Assembly (NCBI GenBank): GCA_002705605.1
Contig: PAJD01000025.1
Coordinates: 48,663 to 60,660 of the forward strand
Source: Fidelibacterota bacterium
GTDB taxonomy: Bacteria > Fidelibacterota > Marinisomatia > SCGC-AAA003-L08 > D37C17
Direction of reading: 5' to 3'
DNA: 11,998 nt
The position numbers and the translations under genes were made by a program. The notes under the pieces are model-generated. The model worked only from the letters and a program-made list of their open reading frames with translations, was not told the DNA's origin and searched no databases. Positions 1-7,729 of the stretch are shown piece after piece (positions within the stretch are counted from its first letter, which is position 1; the number at the start of each line of letters is the position of its first letter).

Positions 1-1
1 T

Positions 2-742
2 TATGATATTGTAGCTTTAAAAAGGACAAATATAAGTAAATATTTTGGTTTGCCTGCATGTGATTTAAAAACTAAGTTAGTTAATGAAGATAATAGTAAT
101 GACTTTATTGTTCCTTATTATAAAAAAAATCTTATATATATAAAAAAAACATCTAATGTTTTTGTATTGTTAATTATTTTTTGGTCAAGTATAAACTATA
201 GCTTAGCTGCTAATGATGGCGTAAATGATTTAATGGAAGATTATGGTTTTGGTAAGAATTATTTTAAACATAATCAAACATTGAAAAAAATTGCATATTA
301 TCCACGTATGATTCAAAGATGGAATATGTTTTCACCAACAGTTTTAGCAACAGATAAGACTCTTATTATTGAAGCAACTCTATCTAATGGTGATATTATA
401 GATCCTTTTACTGGAGTTAAGCCAGTTTTAGATAGTGTCGATTATGAGGTATTATGGCATGATCATAATCAGTTTTGGCGTAAATTTTCTAGTAGAGTTT
501 CTAAAAAAAATAGAAAAAGTGTTTTAAATAGATTTGAAACTTGGTTAAAAAGATATAATAATACATATTTTGATGATAATTTATATGGTAATAGAATAAG
601 AGAGGTTAAAATTTGGTCTTTATCTCAAAGAAATAAAGATATAAATTCAAAAGCTAATTATAGAGTGTCAAAAAAATTATTAAATTCAAAGCAATCGACT
701 AAACCTAAAAAAAAACCAGTTAATAGAAAGAAAAATTCATGA
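2..742 (+). CDS. HTTM-like membrane protein, C-terminal part (5' end outside window)
   Basis: The frame is open from the first bases of the window, so the gene starts upstream; the ATG-like codons inside are not its start. The visible 246 residues begin with a short hydrophilic stretch (KRTNISKYFGLPACDLKTKL), then one hydrophobic segment at about visible residues 52-69 (VFVLLIIFWSSINYSLAA), then a soluble tail. The tail carries RWNMFSPTV followed by an 'ATLSNGDIIDPFTG' strand pair and a WRKF segment. This order is typical of the region after the membrane helices in HTTM (horizontally transferred transmembrane, vitamin-K gamma-carboxylase-like) proteins of Bacteroidota and relatives. The C-terminus is very lysine-rich (KKPVNRKKNS). 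The catalytic or membrane core is not visible, so no activity can be assigned. Its TGA stop overlaps the ATG of the next gene (ATGA), implying translational coupling. The family call is from remembered motif pattern and is moderate. Confidence 0.6.
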   Translation, partial: YDIVALKRTNISKYFGLPACDLKTKLVNEDNSNDFIVPYYKKNLIYIKKTSNVFVLLIIFWSSINYSLAANDGVNDLMEDYGFGKNYFKHNQTLKKIAYYPRMIQRWNMFSPTVLATDKTLIIEATLSNGDIIDPFTGVKPVLDSVDYEVLWHDHNQFWRKFSSRVSKKNRKSVLNRFETWLKRYNNTYFDDNLYGNRIREVKIWSLSQRNKDINSKANYRVSKKLLNSKQSTKPKKKPVNRKKNS

Positions 743-1767
743 AAAAATTTATTATAATTATACTGCTTTCATTTTTTTACCCTCAATGAGCGATGTGAGG
801 AAATCCTTCACTACCAGTTGGTAGTGCTGATAAAGGTGTTGGTCTTGGAGCAGGTGAGATTATGTTAACTACTGATTTTGCTTATAATCATATTGACTGG
901 GAGCATTCCCCAATTGGTAATGAACCTTTTTATCATTATGGTGCTTTAAATAGTAAAATACTTAACTTAGGATTAACTATTGGATTAAACGATTATTGGA
1001 ATGTTTCAATAAAGCAATTAATTATTGATAGATGTATGGAATGGCACCCTGAAGAAACTAGTTCTCATCATAGAACAGAATGTAGTTCAACTGATTATGA
1101 TAATGCAAAGGGTGGATATCTTGGTGATACAACAATAGACTTTAGATATTTATTGAAAAATACAGGTAAGGGTCCAGGTTCAAGATTTTTTATTGGTGGT
1201 GGAATAATACTGCCATCAAATAATCAATTAACAAATAATCCATTTATATCTGAAAATGATGAATATCCAGATCATAGACATTTTGCAATAAGTGAAGGAA
1301 CACATAAAATAATTGCTGATTTCCAGTTTTTTAAAAAAAGGAAAAAAATTCCTGTATTTTGGGGTATAACTGCAAATGCAATACATCCGCTTGAAACTAG
1401 TGATTATGGTTTTTATCCTTCAAAAATTTATGATATATCAATGATGGCCCTTAGTGGACCAACAAATATTAAAACTAATTTTTTCCATATAACATCACTT
1501 GGATTGAGCTATTCTTTTAGACATACCACTAATGCGAAATGGGATAATGTTATTGCTCCTAATTCAAAATCTAATACTCATATTCCTGGTATTAGTATTT
1601 TATTTGGAACAAATAGTGGATCTCTCGGTGTTAATATATTAAAAGCTTATATGGATAATTTGTATTCTAATGATGATGCAGTAGAACAAGATGCAGAAAT
1701 ATGGCAGTTTTCATTAAGTTATAGGATAATTCTAGATAAATATATAGATAAATTATATTGGAAATAA
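739..1767 (+). CDS. Probable selenoprotein: exported beta-barrel-type protein with N-terminal UxxU motif
   Basis: The ATG at 739 overlaps the previous stop and opens a signal peptide, MKKFIIIILLSFFYPQ. In the same frame come TGA (787-789), Ala, Met, TGA (796-798), then GNPSLPVGSADKGVGLGAGE and continuous coding to TAA at 1765-1767. Read with selenocysteine, the product has 342 residues with U17-A-M-U20-G at or near the mature N-terminus. Exported and outer-membrane proteins with CxxCG just after the signal peptide are known; this would be the Sec form. The body alternates polar and hydrophobic residues (for example EIWQFSLSYRIIL near the end), like a transporter-type outer-membrane barrel. 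It has His/Cys-rich segments: RCMEWHPEE, SSHHRTEC and DHRHF. An ATG at 862 would give 301 residues but lacks a signal peptide. Alternatives are a pseudogene or UGA=Trp; both fit less well. Substrate and function are unknown. The cysS start follows 2 bases after the stop. Confidence 0.8.
787..798 (+). other. Two in-frame UGA codons in CxxC spacing (candidate selenocysteine sites)
   Basis: The codons are TGA-GCG-ATG-TGA, directly after a signal-peptide-like start and directly before Gly. Both interruptions are TGA; neither is TAA or TAG. They sit exactly three codons apart, as the two cysteines of a CxxC motif would. The frame is otherwise unbroken from 739 to 1767. Selenocysteine insertion at both is inferred from this spacing and the hairpin that follows. 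Confidence 0.75.
805..836 (+). promoter_or_regulatory. Candidate bacterial SECIS hairpin
   Basis: CACTACC (809-815) pairs perfectly with GGTAGTG (820-826) around a four-base loop AGTT (816-819). CCTT (805-808) can extend the helix with AAGG (833-836) across a six-base bulge on the 3' side. Bacterial SECIS elements lie within the coding sequence just after the UGA, with a small apical loop that has a G in its first two positions. Here G is the second loop base. The loop starts 26 nt after the first UGA and 17 nt after the second, and from memory both fall within the usual range. The hairpin would recruit SelB with Sec-tRNA. It is translated as part of the gene (PSLPVGSADKG). Confidence 0.7.
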
Positions 1768-1769
1768 TT

Positions 1770-3167
1770 GTGAACATTTTAAAGCTACATAATACTCTCA
1801 CTAGGCAGAAAGAAGACTTTGTACCTGTAGATAAAAATCATATAAAAATGTATACTTGTGGTCCAACTGTTTATAATTATGCACATATTGGTAATGCTAG
1901 GCCTGCAGTTGTTAGCGATTTACTTGTTAGATTATTAAGGTATTTGTATCCAAAAGTTACATATGTCTCAAATATTACTGATATTGATGATAAAATTATT
2001 CAGGCTTCAAAAGAAACAAAAAAACCAATAGCTGAAATAACAGAAAAGTTTGAAAAGATATATAATGAAGACATGAGTTCTTTAGGTGTACTTCCTCCTG
2101 ACATTCAGCCTAGAGCTACTGACCATATAGATGATATGATAAAACTTGTTGAAGATATGATTGATAATGGCTGCGCTTATGAATCTGAACATCATGTTTT
2201 ATTTGATGTTAATTCTTATAATGCCTATGGTAAGTTATCTGGAAGAGACATCGAAGATCAGCTAGCTGGAAGTAGAGTTGAAGTAGCATCATATAAAAAA
2301 GATCCTGGCGATTTTGTATTGTGGAAACCAAGTGTTGATGATGATCCAGGATGGGATTCTCCATGGGGTTTTGGTAGGCCGGGATGGCATTTAGAATGCT
2401 CTGCTATGTCAGAGAAAAATTTAGGATTGCCCTTTGATATTCATGGTGGTGGTATGGATCTTATTTTTCCTCATCATGAAAATGAGGTAGCTCAAAGTTG
2501 TGGCGCACATGGTGAGCAAAATGATCCTAAAATCTTTGTTAGATATTGGATACACAATGCTATGCTCAACATTGGTGGAAAAAAAATGTCAAAATCTTTA
2601 GGTAATATTTTTTATATACGTGATTATACTGACAAATATCCTGGGGAAGTTTTAAGATTTGCATTGATGTCTGGACATTATAGGCAATCTTTGAATTGGA
2701 CAGATAAGTCTATTGAACAAGCTCATAGTACCTTGAATCGTATTTATCGAGTATTAAAGAAAGTTGAAGATGTAAAAATTGATGAAAATAATGTAAATTT
2801 AATACCTGATAGTGTGCTTGAATGTCTATGCGATGATTTAAATACACCTGAAGCTTTAGCAAAACTTAATGAAATTGTAAATAAACTGTCTAAAGCAAAA
2901 ACAGATGGTGAAAAAAAGCAACTAAAAGAACAAGTTATTGCTATAGCTAATATACTTGGTATTTTAAATGAATCTCCTGATAATTGGTTAGGGATAGGAA
3001 AGTCTTCTGGTAGTAATGAAGATGAAATTAATCAATTGATTGATGATAGAAATGAAGCACGAAAATTAAAAGATTTTAACAAAGCTGATGAAATCAGAGA
3101 TAAATTAACTAATATGGGTATAGATATTGAAGATACTCCAGATGGTACTATTTGGAGAAAAAAATAA
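1770..3167 (+). CDS. cysS: Cysteinyl-tRNA synthetase
   Basis: This cytoplasmic class I synthetase attaches cysteine to tRNA-Cys. The GTG at 1770 is preferred over a TTG at 1758 because it gives the family's standard N-terminus (MNILKLHNTLTRQKEDF) and has GGA seven bases upstream. The product is 465 residues, normal for the family. MYTCGPTVYNYAHIGNAR contains the first zinc cysteine (about residue 30) and the HIGH-type signature. NITDIDDKI follows. HLECSAMS and FPHHENE supply the other zinc ligands. GGKKMSKSLGN is the KMSKS loop. The C-terminal helical part contains DDRNEARKLKDFNKADEIRDKL, typical of the anticodon-binding end. It starts 2 bases after the stop of the UGA-containing gene and ends 1 base before thrS, so all three are probably co-transcribed. 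Confidence 0.97.
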   Translation: MNILKLHNTLTRQKEDFVPVDKNHIKMYTCGPTVYNYAHIGNARPAVVSDLLVRLLRYLYPKVTYVSNITDIDDKIIQASKETKKPIAEITEKFEKIYNEDMSSLGVLPPDIQPRATDHIDDMIKLVEDMIDNGCAYESEHHVLFDVNSYNAYGKLSGRDIEDQLAGSRVEVASYKKDPGDFVLWKPSVDDDPGWDSPWGFGRPGWHLECSAMSEKNLGLPFDIHGGGMDLIFPHHENEVAQSCGAHGEQNDPKIFVRYWIHNAMLNIGGKKMSKSLGNIFYIRDYTDKYPGEVLRFALMSGHYRQSLNWTDKSIEQAHSTLNRIYRVLKKVEDVKIDENNVNLIPDSVLECLCDDLNTPEALAKLNEIVNKLSKAKTDGEKKQLKEQVIAIANILGILNESPDNWLGIGKSSGSNEDEINQLIDDRNEARKLKDFNKADEIRDKLTNMGIDIEDTPDGTIWRKK

Positions 3168-3168
3168 A

Positions 3169-5115
3169 ATGGCTGATAAATTAATAAATATAACTCTTCC
3201 TGATGGTACAGTTTTAAATAAACCAATTGGTAGTACAGGTTATGATATTGCTTTTGGTATTTCTGAATCTCTAGCCAAGCAATCAATTGCTGTTGAAATT
3301 AATAATGAGTTTAAAGATTTATCTTATCCCATGGAAAAAGATTGTTCCTTGAAAATACTTAAAAAGGATGCGGACTATGCGCTTGAATTAATAAGGCATG
3401 ATTGTGCGCATGTAATGGCAGAGGCTGTGCAAGCATTATATCCCGGAACTCAAGTTACAATAGGTCCAGCTATTGAAAATGGATTTTATTATGATTTTGC
3501 AAGAGATAAACCTTTTACTGTTGATGATTTAGAAAAAATAGAAAAAAAGATGCATGAAATTATTGATGAAGGTCTTGAATTTAAAAGAGAAGTATGGAAT
3601 AGAGAAGAGGCTATTAAATTCTTTGAAAATGAAGGGGAATTATATAAAGCTGAAATAATTAAGGATTTACCTGGATCTGAAGAAATAACTATTTATAGAC
3701 AAGGAAAGTGGCTTGATTTATGTAGAGGTCCTCATTTACCAACAACAAAGCATATTGGTAAATCATTTAAGCTTATGAAAGTTGCAGGAGCCTATTGGAG
3801 GGGTAATGAAAATAATGAAATGCTAACGAGGATTTATGGGACTGCATGGAGAACTGATAAAGAGCTTAGAACTTATTTAAATATGCTAAAAGAAGCAGAA
3901 AAAAGAGACCATAGAAAAATTGGTAAAGAAATGAAACTTTTCACATTTGATGAAGAAGTTGGAGCTGGATTACCTCTATGGCTACCAAATGGTTCTGTAC
4001 TGATAGAACAATTAGAAAATTTAGCTAAAGAAACTGAAAATGATGCAGGTTATGATAGGGTGAAAACTCCTCATATAACAAAAGGTTCATTATATGAAAA
4101 GTCTGGTCACTTATCTCATTATAAGGATAGTATGTTCCCTGCAATGGATATTGATGGTAACGAATATTATTTAAAACCAATGAATTGCCCTCATCATCAT
4201 AAAATATATGCAAGTTTACCAAGAACTTATAAGGAGTTACCAGTAAGGCTTGCTGAGTATGGTACTTGTTATAGATATGAAAAATCTGGTCAATTATTTG
4301 GTCTTATGAGAGTTAGAAGTATGCAAATGAATGATGCACATATATATTGTACTGAGGAACAATTTAAAAATGAATTTCTTTCTGTATGCAATATGTATTT
4401 ATACTATTTTAAAATTTTTGGAATTGAAAAATATGAAATGAGACTAAGTCTTCATGATCCTGAAAAATTAGGAGAGAAATATGTAGATGAACCTGAACTG
4501 TGGATTAAAACTGAAAAACTTGTGAGAGAGTCTTTGCAAGACGGTGAATTGAATTTTGTTGAAATTCCTGGAGAAGCTGCTTTTTATGGACCTAAGATAG
4601 ATGTGCAGGTATGGAGCGCAATAGGGAGAGAGTTTACACTCGCAACAAATCAAGTTGACTTTGCTATTCCATCTAGATTTGATTTAACATATATTGATAA
4701 AGATAATAAAAATCAAACTCCTTTATGTATTCATAGGGCTCCTCTTGGAACTCATGAGCGTTTTATTGGTTTTCTTATTGAGCACTTTGCAGGAAATTTT
4801 CCATTATGGTTAGCACCTGTTCAAGTGGTAGTTATTACAATTTCAGATAAATTTAATGATTATGCTAATAATGTATTTAAGGAATTGAAATCTAATGGTA
4901 TAAGAGTAAATATTGATAATAGAAGTGAAAAAATGGGAGCAAAGATTAGATTAGCAGAGATTAATAAAATACCAATTATGGCAATAATTGGTGAAAAAGA
5001 AGTATCTGATAATTCGATATCTGTTAGAAGAAAATTTAAAGGTGATCAAGGCTCATTGAAATTAAATGATTTTATCCAAAATATTAAAAAAGAGATAGAT
5101 AATAGAATCTTGTAA
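3169..5115 (+). CDS. thrS: Threonyl-tRNA synthetase
   Basis: This cytoplasmic class II synthetase charges tRNA-Thr and edits Ser-tRNA-Thr. The ATG at 3169 (MADKLINITLPDGT) is chosen over an in-frame ATG at 3127, which lies inside cysS and adds 14 residues unlike the family. GGAG at 3154-3157 can serve as its ribosome binding site. The 648 residues follow the usual order. A TGS domain covers about 1-62. The editing domain begins around RHDCAHVMAEAVQ and includes the later LCRGPHLPTT. The catalytic core has MNCPHHHKIY, FGLMRVRSMQMNDAH and the motif 3 region PLGTHERFIGFLIEHFAG. The C-terminal anticodon-binding domain starts at LAPVQVVVI. Nothing is missing. yidD begins on the base after its stop. 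No leader with a T-box or thrS-mRNA-like operator is visible, since the gene is embedded behind cysS. Confidence 0.97.
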   Translation: MADKLINITLPDGTVLNKPIGSTGYDIAFGISESLAKQSIAVEINNEFKDLSYPMEKDCSLKILKKDADYALELIRHDCAHVMAEAVQALYPGTQVTIGPAIENGFYYDFARDKPFTVDDLEKIEKKMHEIIDEGLEFKREVWNREEAIKFFENEGELYKAEIIKDLPGSEEITIYRQGKWLDLCRGPHLPTTKHIGKSFKLMKVAGAYWRGNENNEMLTRIYGTAWRTDKELRTYLNMLKEAEKRDHRKIGKEMKLFTFDEEVGAGLPLWLPNGSVLIEQLENLAKETENDAGYDRVKTPHITKGSLYEKSGHLSHYKDSMFPAMDIDGNEYYLKPMNCPHHHKIYASLPRTYKELPVRLAEYGTCYRYEKSGQLFGLMRVRSMQMNDAHIYCTEEQFKNEFLSVCNMYLYYFKIFGIEKYEMRLSLHDPEKLGEKYVDEPELWIKTEKLVRESLQDGELNFVEIPGEAAFYGPKIDVQVWSAIGREFTLATNQVDFAIPSRFDLTYIDKDNKNQTPLCIHRAPLGTHERFIGFLIEHFAGNFPLWLAPVQVVVITISDKFNDYANNVFKELKSNGIRVNIDNRSEKMGAKIRLAEINKIPIMAIIGEKEVSDNSISVRRKFKGDQGSLKLNDFIQNIKKEIDNRIL

Positions 5116-5352
5116 ATGAATTATCTTTCAAGTTTATTTATATTCTTTTTTATAAGTATTATAAAAATTTATCAAATAGTTTTTTCTCCATTTTTAGGTA
5201 AAACTTGTAGGTTTAATCCAACATGTTCTAGCTATGCTAAATTATCATTTGAGAAATTTGGAGTTATAAGGGGATGTTATTTGAGTGTTAAAAGAATATT
5301 AAGATGTCATCCATGGGGAAATTCTGGATATGATCCAGTACCAGATAAATAA
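5116..5352 (+). CDS. yidD: Membrane protein insertion efficiency factor YidD
   Basis: This is a small (78 aa) membrane-associated protein of the YidD family, which assists YidC-dependent insertion of inner-membrane proteins. The N-terminus is a hydrophobic, probably amphipathic helix ([21 protein letters not shown]). It is followed by the family signature [11 protein letters not shown], with its two cysteines, and by [15 protein letters not shown]. Length and motif order are normal. The ATG directly abuts the thrS stop, so translation is likely coupled. yidD is most often found with rnpA and yidC; here it is separated from them and sits between two tRNA synthetases and a glycosidase. Confidence 0.95.
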   Translation: MNYLSSLFIFFFISIIKIYQIVFSPFLGKTCRFNPTCSSYAKLSFEKFGVIRGCYLSVKRILRCHPWGNSGYDPVPDK

Positions 5353-5357
5353 ATTTG

Positions 5358-5363
5358 AAAGGA
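5358..5363 (+). promoter_or_regulatory. Ribosome binding site of the GH97 gene
   Basis: AAAGGA lies six bases upstream of the ATG at 5370. It decides that start over an in-frame TTG at 5355, which would place the ribosome binding site inside the coding sequence and spoil the signal peptide. Confidence 0.7.
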
Positions 5364-5369
5364 TATATT

Positions 5370-7508
5370 ATGTTTGTGTTTAAAAAAATAAAATTTGGTT
5401 TGTTATTAGCGTTTAGTTTGTTTCTATTCTCATGTTTAGAAACAAGTATTATAAATACATCTGTTTCACCAGATAAATCATTAAAGCTTGAAATCCATTC
5501 TGAAAATAATAGTATATATTATTCATTATATAAAAATAATAAACCAATTATTGATAAATCTATGTTAGGATTGAAAACTGATAAATTTGAATTTTCTAAT
5601 AATATTCAAATTTTAGGTATATCTAAATCTAGTAAGAATGAAGATTGGACTCAGGTTTGGGGAGAAGAAAAGATTATTAAAGATAATCATAATGAAGTTG
5701 CATTAAATCTGTTATCATTAGATACAAATTTAAAAATGACTTTAAGATTTAGATTATTTAATGATGGGTTAGGTTTTAGATATGAGCTTATGGACCAAAA
5801 TGGATTAGATGAATATAATATTATGAATGAATTAACTGAATTTAATTTTTCTGAAGATTCTAATTCATGGTGGATTCCTGCTTATGCATATAGAAGGTAC
5901 GAGTTTTTATATGCAAATACATTAATAAGTGAAATTTCAAGAGATAAATTTTCAGAATTGGTTGAGTATTTAAATGGACCAAGAATTGGACCTGAAGCTG
6001 TTCAGACACCTTTTACAACCCAAAGAAAAGATGGTATAACAATAGCTATTCATGAAGCAAATTTAACAAATTATTCTAGTATGACTTTAAAAGCTGATGG
6101 TACTAAAAATATGACATGTGACTTAATACCATGGTCAGATGGCGTTAAAGTTAAAGCTAATGGTGCTTTAAATAGTCCTTGGAGAACTATTATTGTAGGT
6201 AATAATCCAAGTGAAATTGTTATGTCTACATTGACATTAAACTTGAATGAACCAAATAAATTAGAAAATACTGATTGGATTGAACCTGGAAAATATATTG
6301 GTTTATGGTGGGAAATGATTGGGACAAACCAATCGTCATGGGGTTCAGGACCTCATCATGGTGCAAAAACTGATAAAGTTTTAGATTATCTTGAATTTGG
6401 GTCAAAGTATGGCTTTGATGGTGTCCTAGTAGAAGGATGGAATTTAGGTTGGGATGAAAACTGGTGTTGTACTGGAGATGGTGAGGATTTTAAGTTTTAT
6501 GAGCCACATCCTGAATTTGATAACAAGAAAGTTGCTCAAGTTGCTGAAGATTTAGGAATTAGATTAGTTGGACATCATGAAACTGGCACACAGATTAAAA
6601 ATTATGAGTCTCAATTAGAAGAAGCATTTAAATATTGTCAAGATCATGGTATTAGAGTTGTAAAAACAGGATATGTTAATGATGGTAGCCAAAATATAAA
6701 AAGAATTGATGATAACGGTGATTTGCATATGGAATGGCACCATGGACAATATATGGTTGAGCACTTTAGAAAAGTATTAGAAACTGCTGCTAAATATGAA
6801 GTCAGTATTGTTGTTCATGAGCCTATTAAGGATACGGGGCTTAGAAGGACTTATCCAAACATGGTATCTAGAGAAGGAGCTCGAGGTCAGGAATTTAATG
6901 GTTTTATGCCAACTGATTATAATAATAAGCCAAATCATACAACAATTCTACCTTTTACAAGGTTATTAAGTAGTCCCATGGATTATACTCCTGGTATTTT
7001 TAACTTAAAGGAGTATAGATATAATAGTAATGATGATAGGACAATTAATAAAAATCATCATATTCCAAGTACCATTTCAAAAGAATTAGCTTTATATGTT
7101 GTGATTTATGCACCTATGCAAATGGCAGCAGATTTGCCACAAAATTATGAAGGTCATCCAGCTTTTCAATTTATACTAGATGTTCCAACTGATTGGGATA
7201 AGTCAATTGCAATAAATGGAGAGATTGGTGAATATATTACAATGGCGAGAAAAGATGTAAATAGTGATGATTGGTATTTGGGTAGTATAACCAATGAAAA
7301 AGATAGAAGTATAACAGTATCTTTTTCCTTTTTAGAACCAAACAAATCATATAATGCAACTATATACAAAGATCCAAATGGAGGTGGATGGTTAAAAAAT
7401 CCTGAGAAAGTTGTTATAGAAAATATGGTTGTTGATTATACTACATTATATAAAATGAACCTTCCTGAAGGTGGAGGACAAGCTATAAAATTTACACCTG
7501 TTAAATAA
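5370..7508 (+). CDS. GH97 family alpha-glucosidase lipoprotein (SusB-like, inverting type)
   Basis: This is a 712-residue glycoside hydrolase of family GH97. The N-terminus is a lipoprotein signal peptide with lipobox LFSC (Cys22) followed by Leu, so anchoring to an outer membrane facing the periplasm is likely. Residues from about 25 to 285 form the family's N-terminal beta-sandwich. The (beta/alpha)8 barrel starts around WEMIG, and a C-terminal sheet domain closes the protein. Compared from memory with Bacteroides SusB, the three key glutamates are conserved: Glu404 in HHET, Glu484 in VHEP and Glu508 in ARGQE; Glu502 matches a calcium ligand. VKTGYV has Gly434 where retaining GH97 enzymes carry the Asp nucleophile, so an inverting, alpha-glucan-type mechanism is predicted. 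Differences are a WCCTGDGEDF segment and roughly 11 extra residues after GYVND. No SusC/SusD partner is in the window. Confidence 0.92.
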   Translation: MFVFKKIKFGLLLAFSLFLFSCLETSIINTSVSPDKSLKLEIHSENNSIYYSLYKNNKPIIDKSMLGLKTDKFEFSNNIQILGISKSSKNEDWTQVWGEEKIIKDNHNEVALNLLSLDTNLKMTLRFRLFNDGLGFRYELMDQNGLDEYNIMNELTEFNFSEDSNSWWIPAYAYRRYEFLYANTLISEISRDKFSELVEYLNGPRIGPEAVQTPFTTQRKDGITIAIHEANLTNYSSMTLKADGTKNMTCDLIPWSDGVKVKANGALNSPWRTIIVGNNPSEIVMSTLTLNLNEPNKLENTDWIEPGKYIGLWWEMIGTNQSSWGSGPHHGAKTDKVLDYLEFGSKYGFDGVLVEGWNLGWDENWCCTGDGEDFKFYEPHPEFDNKKVAQVAEDLGIRLVGHHETGTQIKNYESQLEEAFKYCQDHGIRVVKTGYVNDGSQNIKRIDDNGDLHMEWHHGQYMVEHFRKVLETAAKYEVSIVVHEPIKDTGLRRTYPNMVSREGARGQEFNGFMPTDYNNKPNHTTILPFTRLLSSPMDYTPGIFNLKEYRYNSNDDRTINKNHHIPSTISKELALYVVIYAPMQMAADLPQNYEGHPAFQFILDVPTDWDKSIAINGEIGEYITMARKDVNSDDWYLGSITNEKDRSITVSFSFLEPNKSYNATIYKDPNGGGWLKNPEKVVIENMVVDYTTLYKMNLPEGGGQAIKFTPVK

Positions 7509-7727
7509 GTGTCCATTACGCAAATATTTATAAATTTTATATTTATACTTATTGTTTTATTTTCTTTGTTTTCATTGTATAAATTTGAACTTGAAGATTC
7601 TGATAAAACATTAAGTGGAAAAATATTAAAATCATCGGCGCTTACTGTTGGTGTATTATTTTTAACTTGGTATTTAAATTGGTTTATAAGACTTCTAATT
7701 AGGTACGTTAATTATCAATTATATTAG
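7509..7727 (+). CDS. Small two-helix membrane protein, unknown function
   Basis: A 72-residue product starts with GTG on the base after the GH97 stop. It has two hydrophobic segments (about 6-24, IFINFIFILIVLFSLFSLY, and about 44-66, SALTVGVLFLTWYLNWFIRLLI) joined by a charged loop (KFELEDSDKTLSGK). I recognise no family. There is no clear ribosome binding site, so it probably depends on translation of the preceding gene. It is the last gene of the + strand run. Its TAG lies two bases from the stop of the converging - strand gene. The start is uncertain but the hydrophobic pattern supports real coding. Confidence 0.65.
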   Translation: MSITQIFINFIFILIVLFSLFSLYKFELEDSDKTLSGKILKSSALTVGVLFLTWYLNWFIRLLIRYVNYQLY

Positions 7728-7729
7728 AA

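Noticed and set aside
787..798. UGA reassigned to Trp or Gly across the genome
   Set aside because: All other long genes contain no internal TGA, use TGG freely for Trp (for example many times in the GH97 gene), and the first gene ends with TGA in a typical ATGA overlap.
739..860. Pseudogene or sequencing error explaining the UGAs
   Set aside because: Both stops are TGA, spaced as CxxC and followed by a SECIS-like hairpin, and the rest of the gene is intact. Random decay would not be expected to give this pattern, though it cannot be fully excluded.
862..1767. Gene starting at the ATG at 862 as an ordinary 301-aa protein
   Set aside because: It lacks a signal peptide although the protein looks like an outer-membrane barrel. 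There is no ribosome binding site of note (GGTGAG is too close), and the same frame is coding-like back to 739 apart from two UGAs.
3127..3168. Upstream ATG extending thrS by 14 residues
   Set aside because: It lies inside cysS. The added residues do not match the ThrRS N-terminus, and the ATG at 3169 gives the canonical TGS start.
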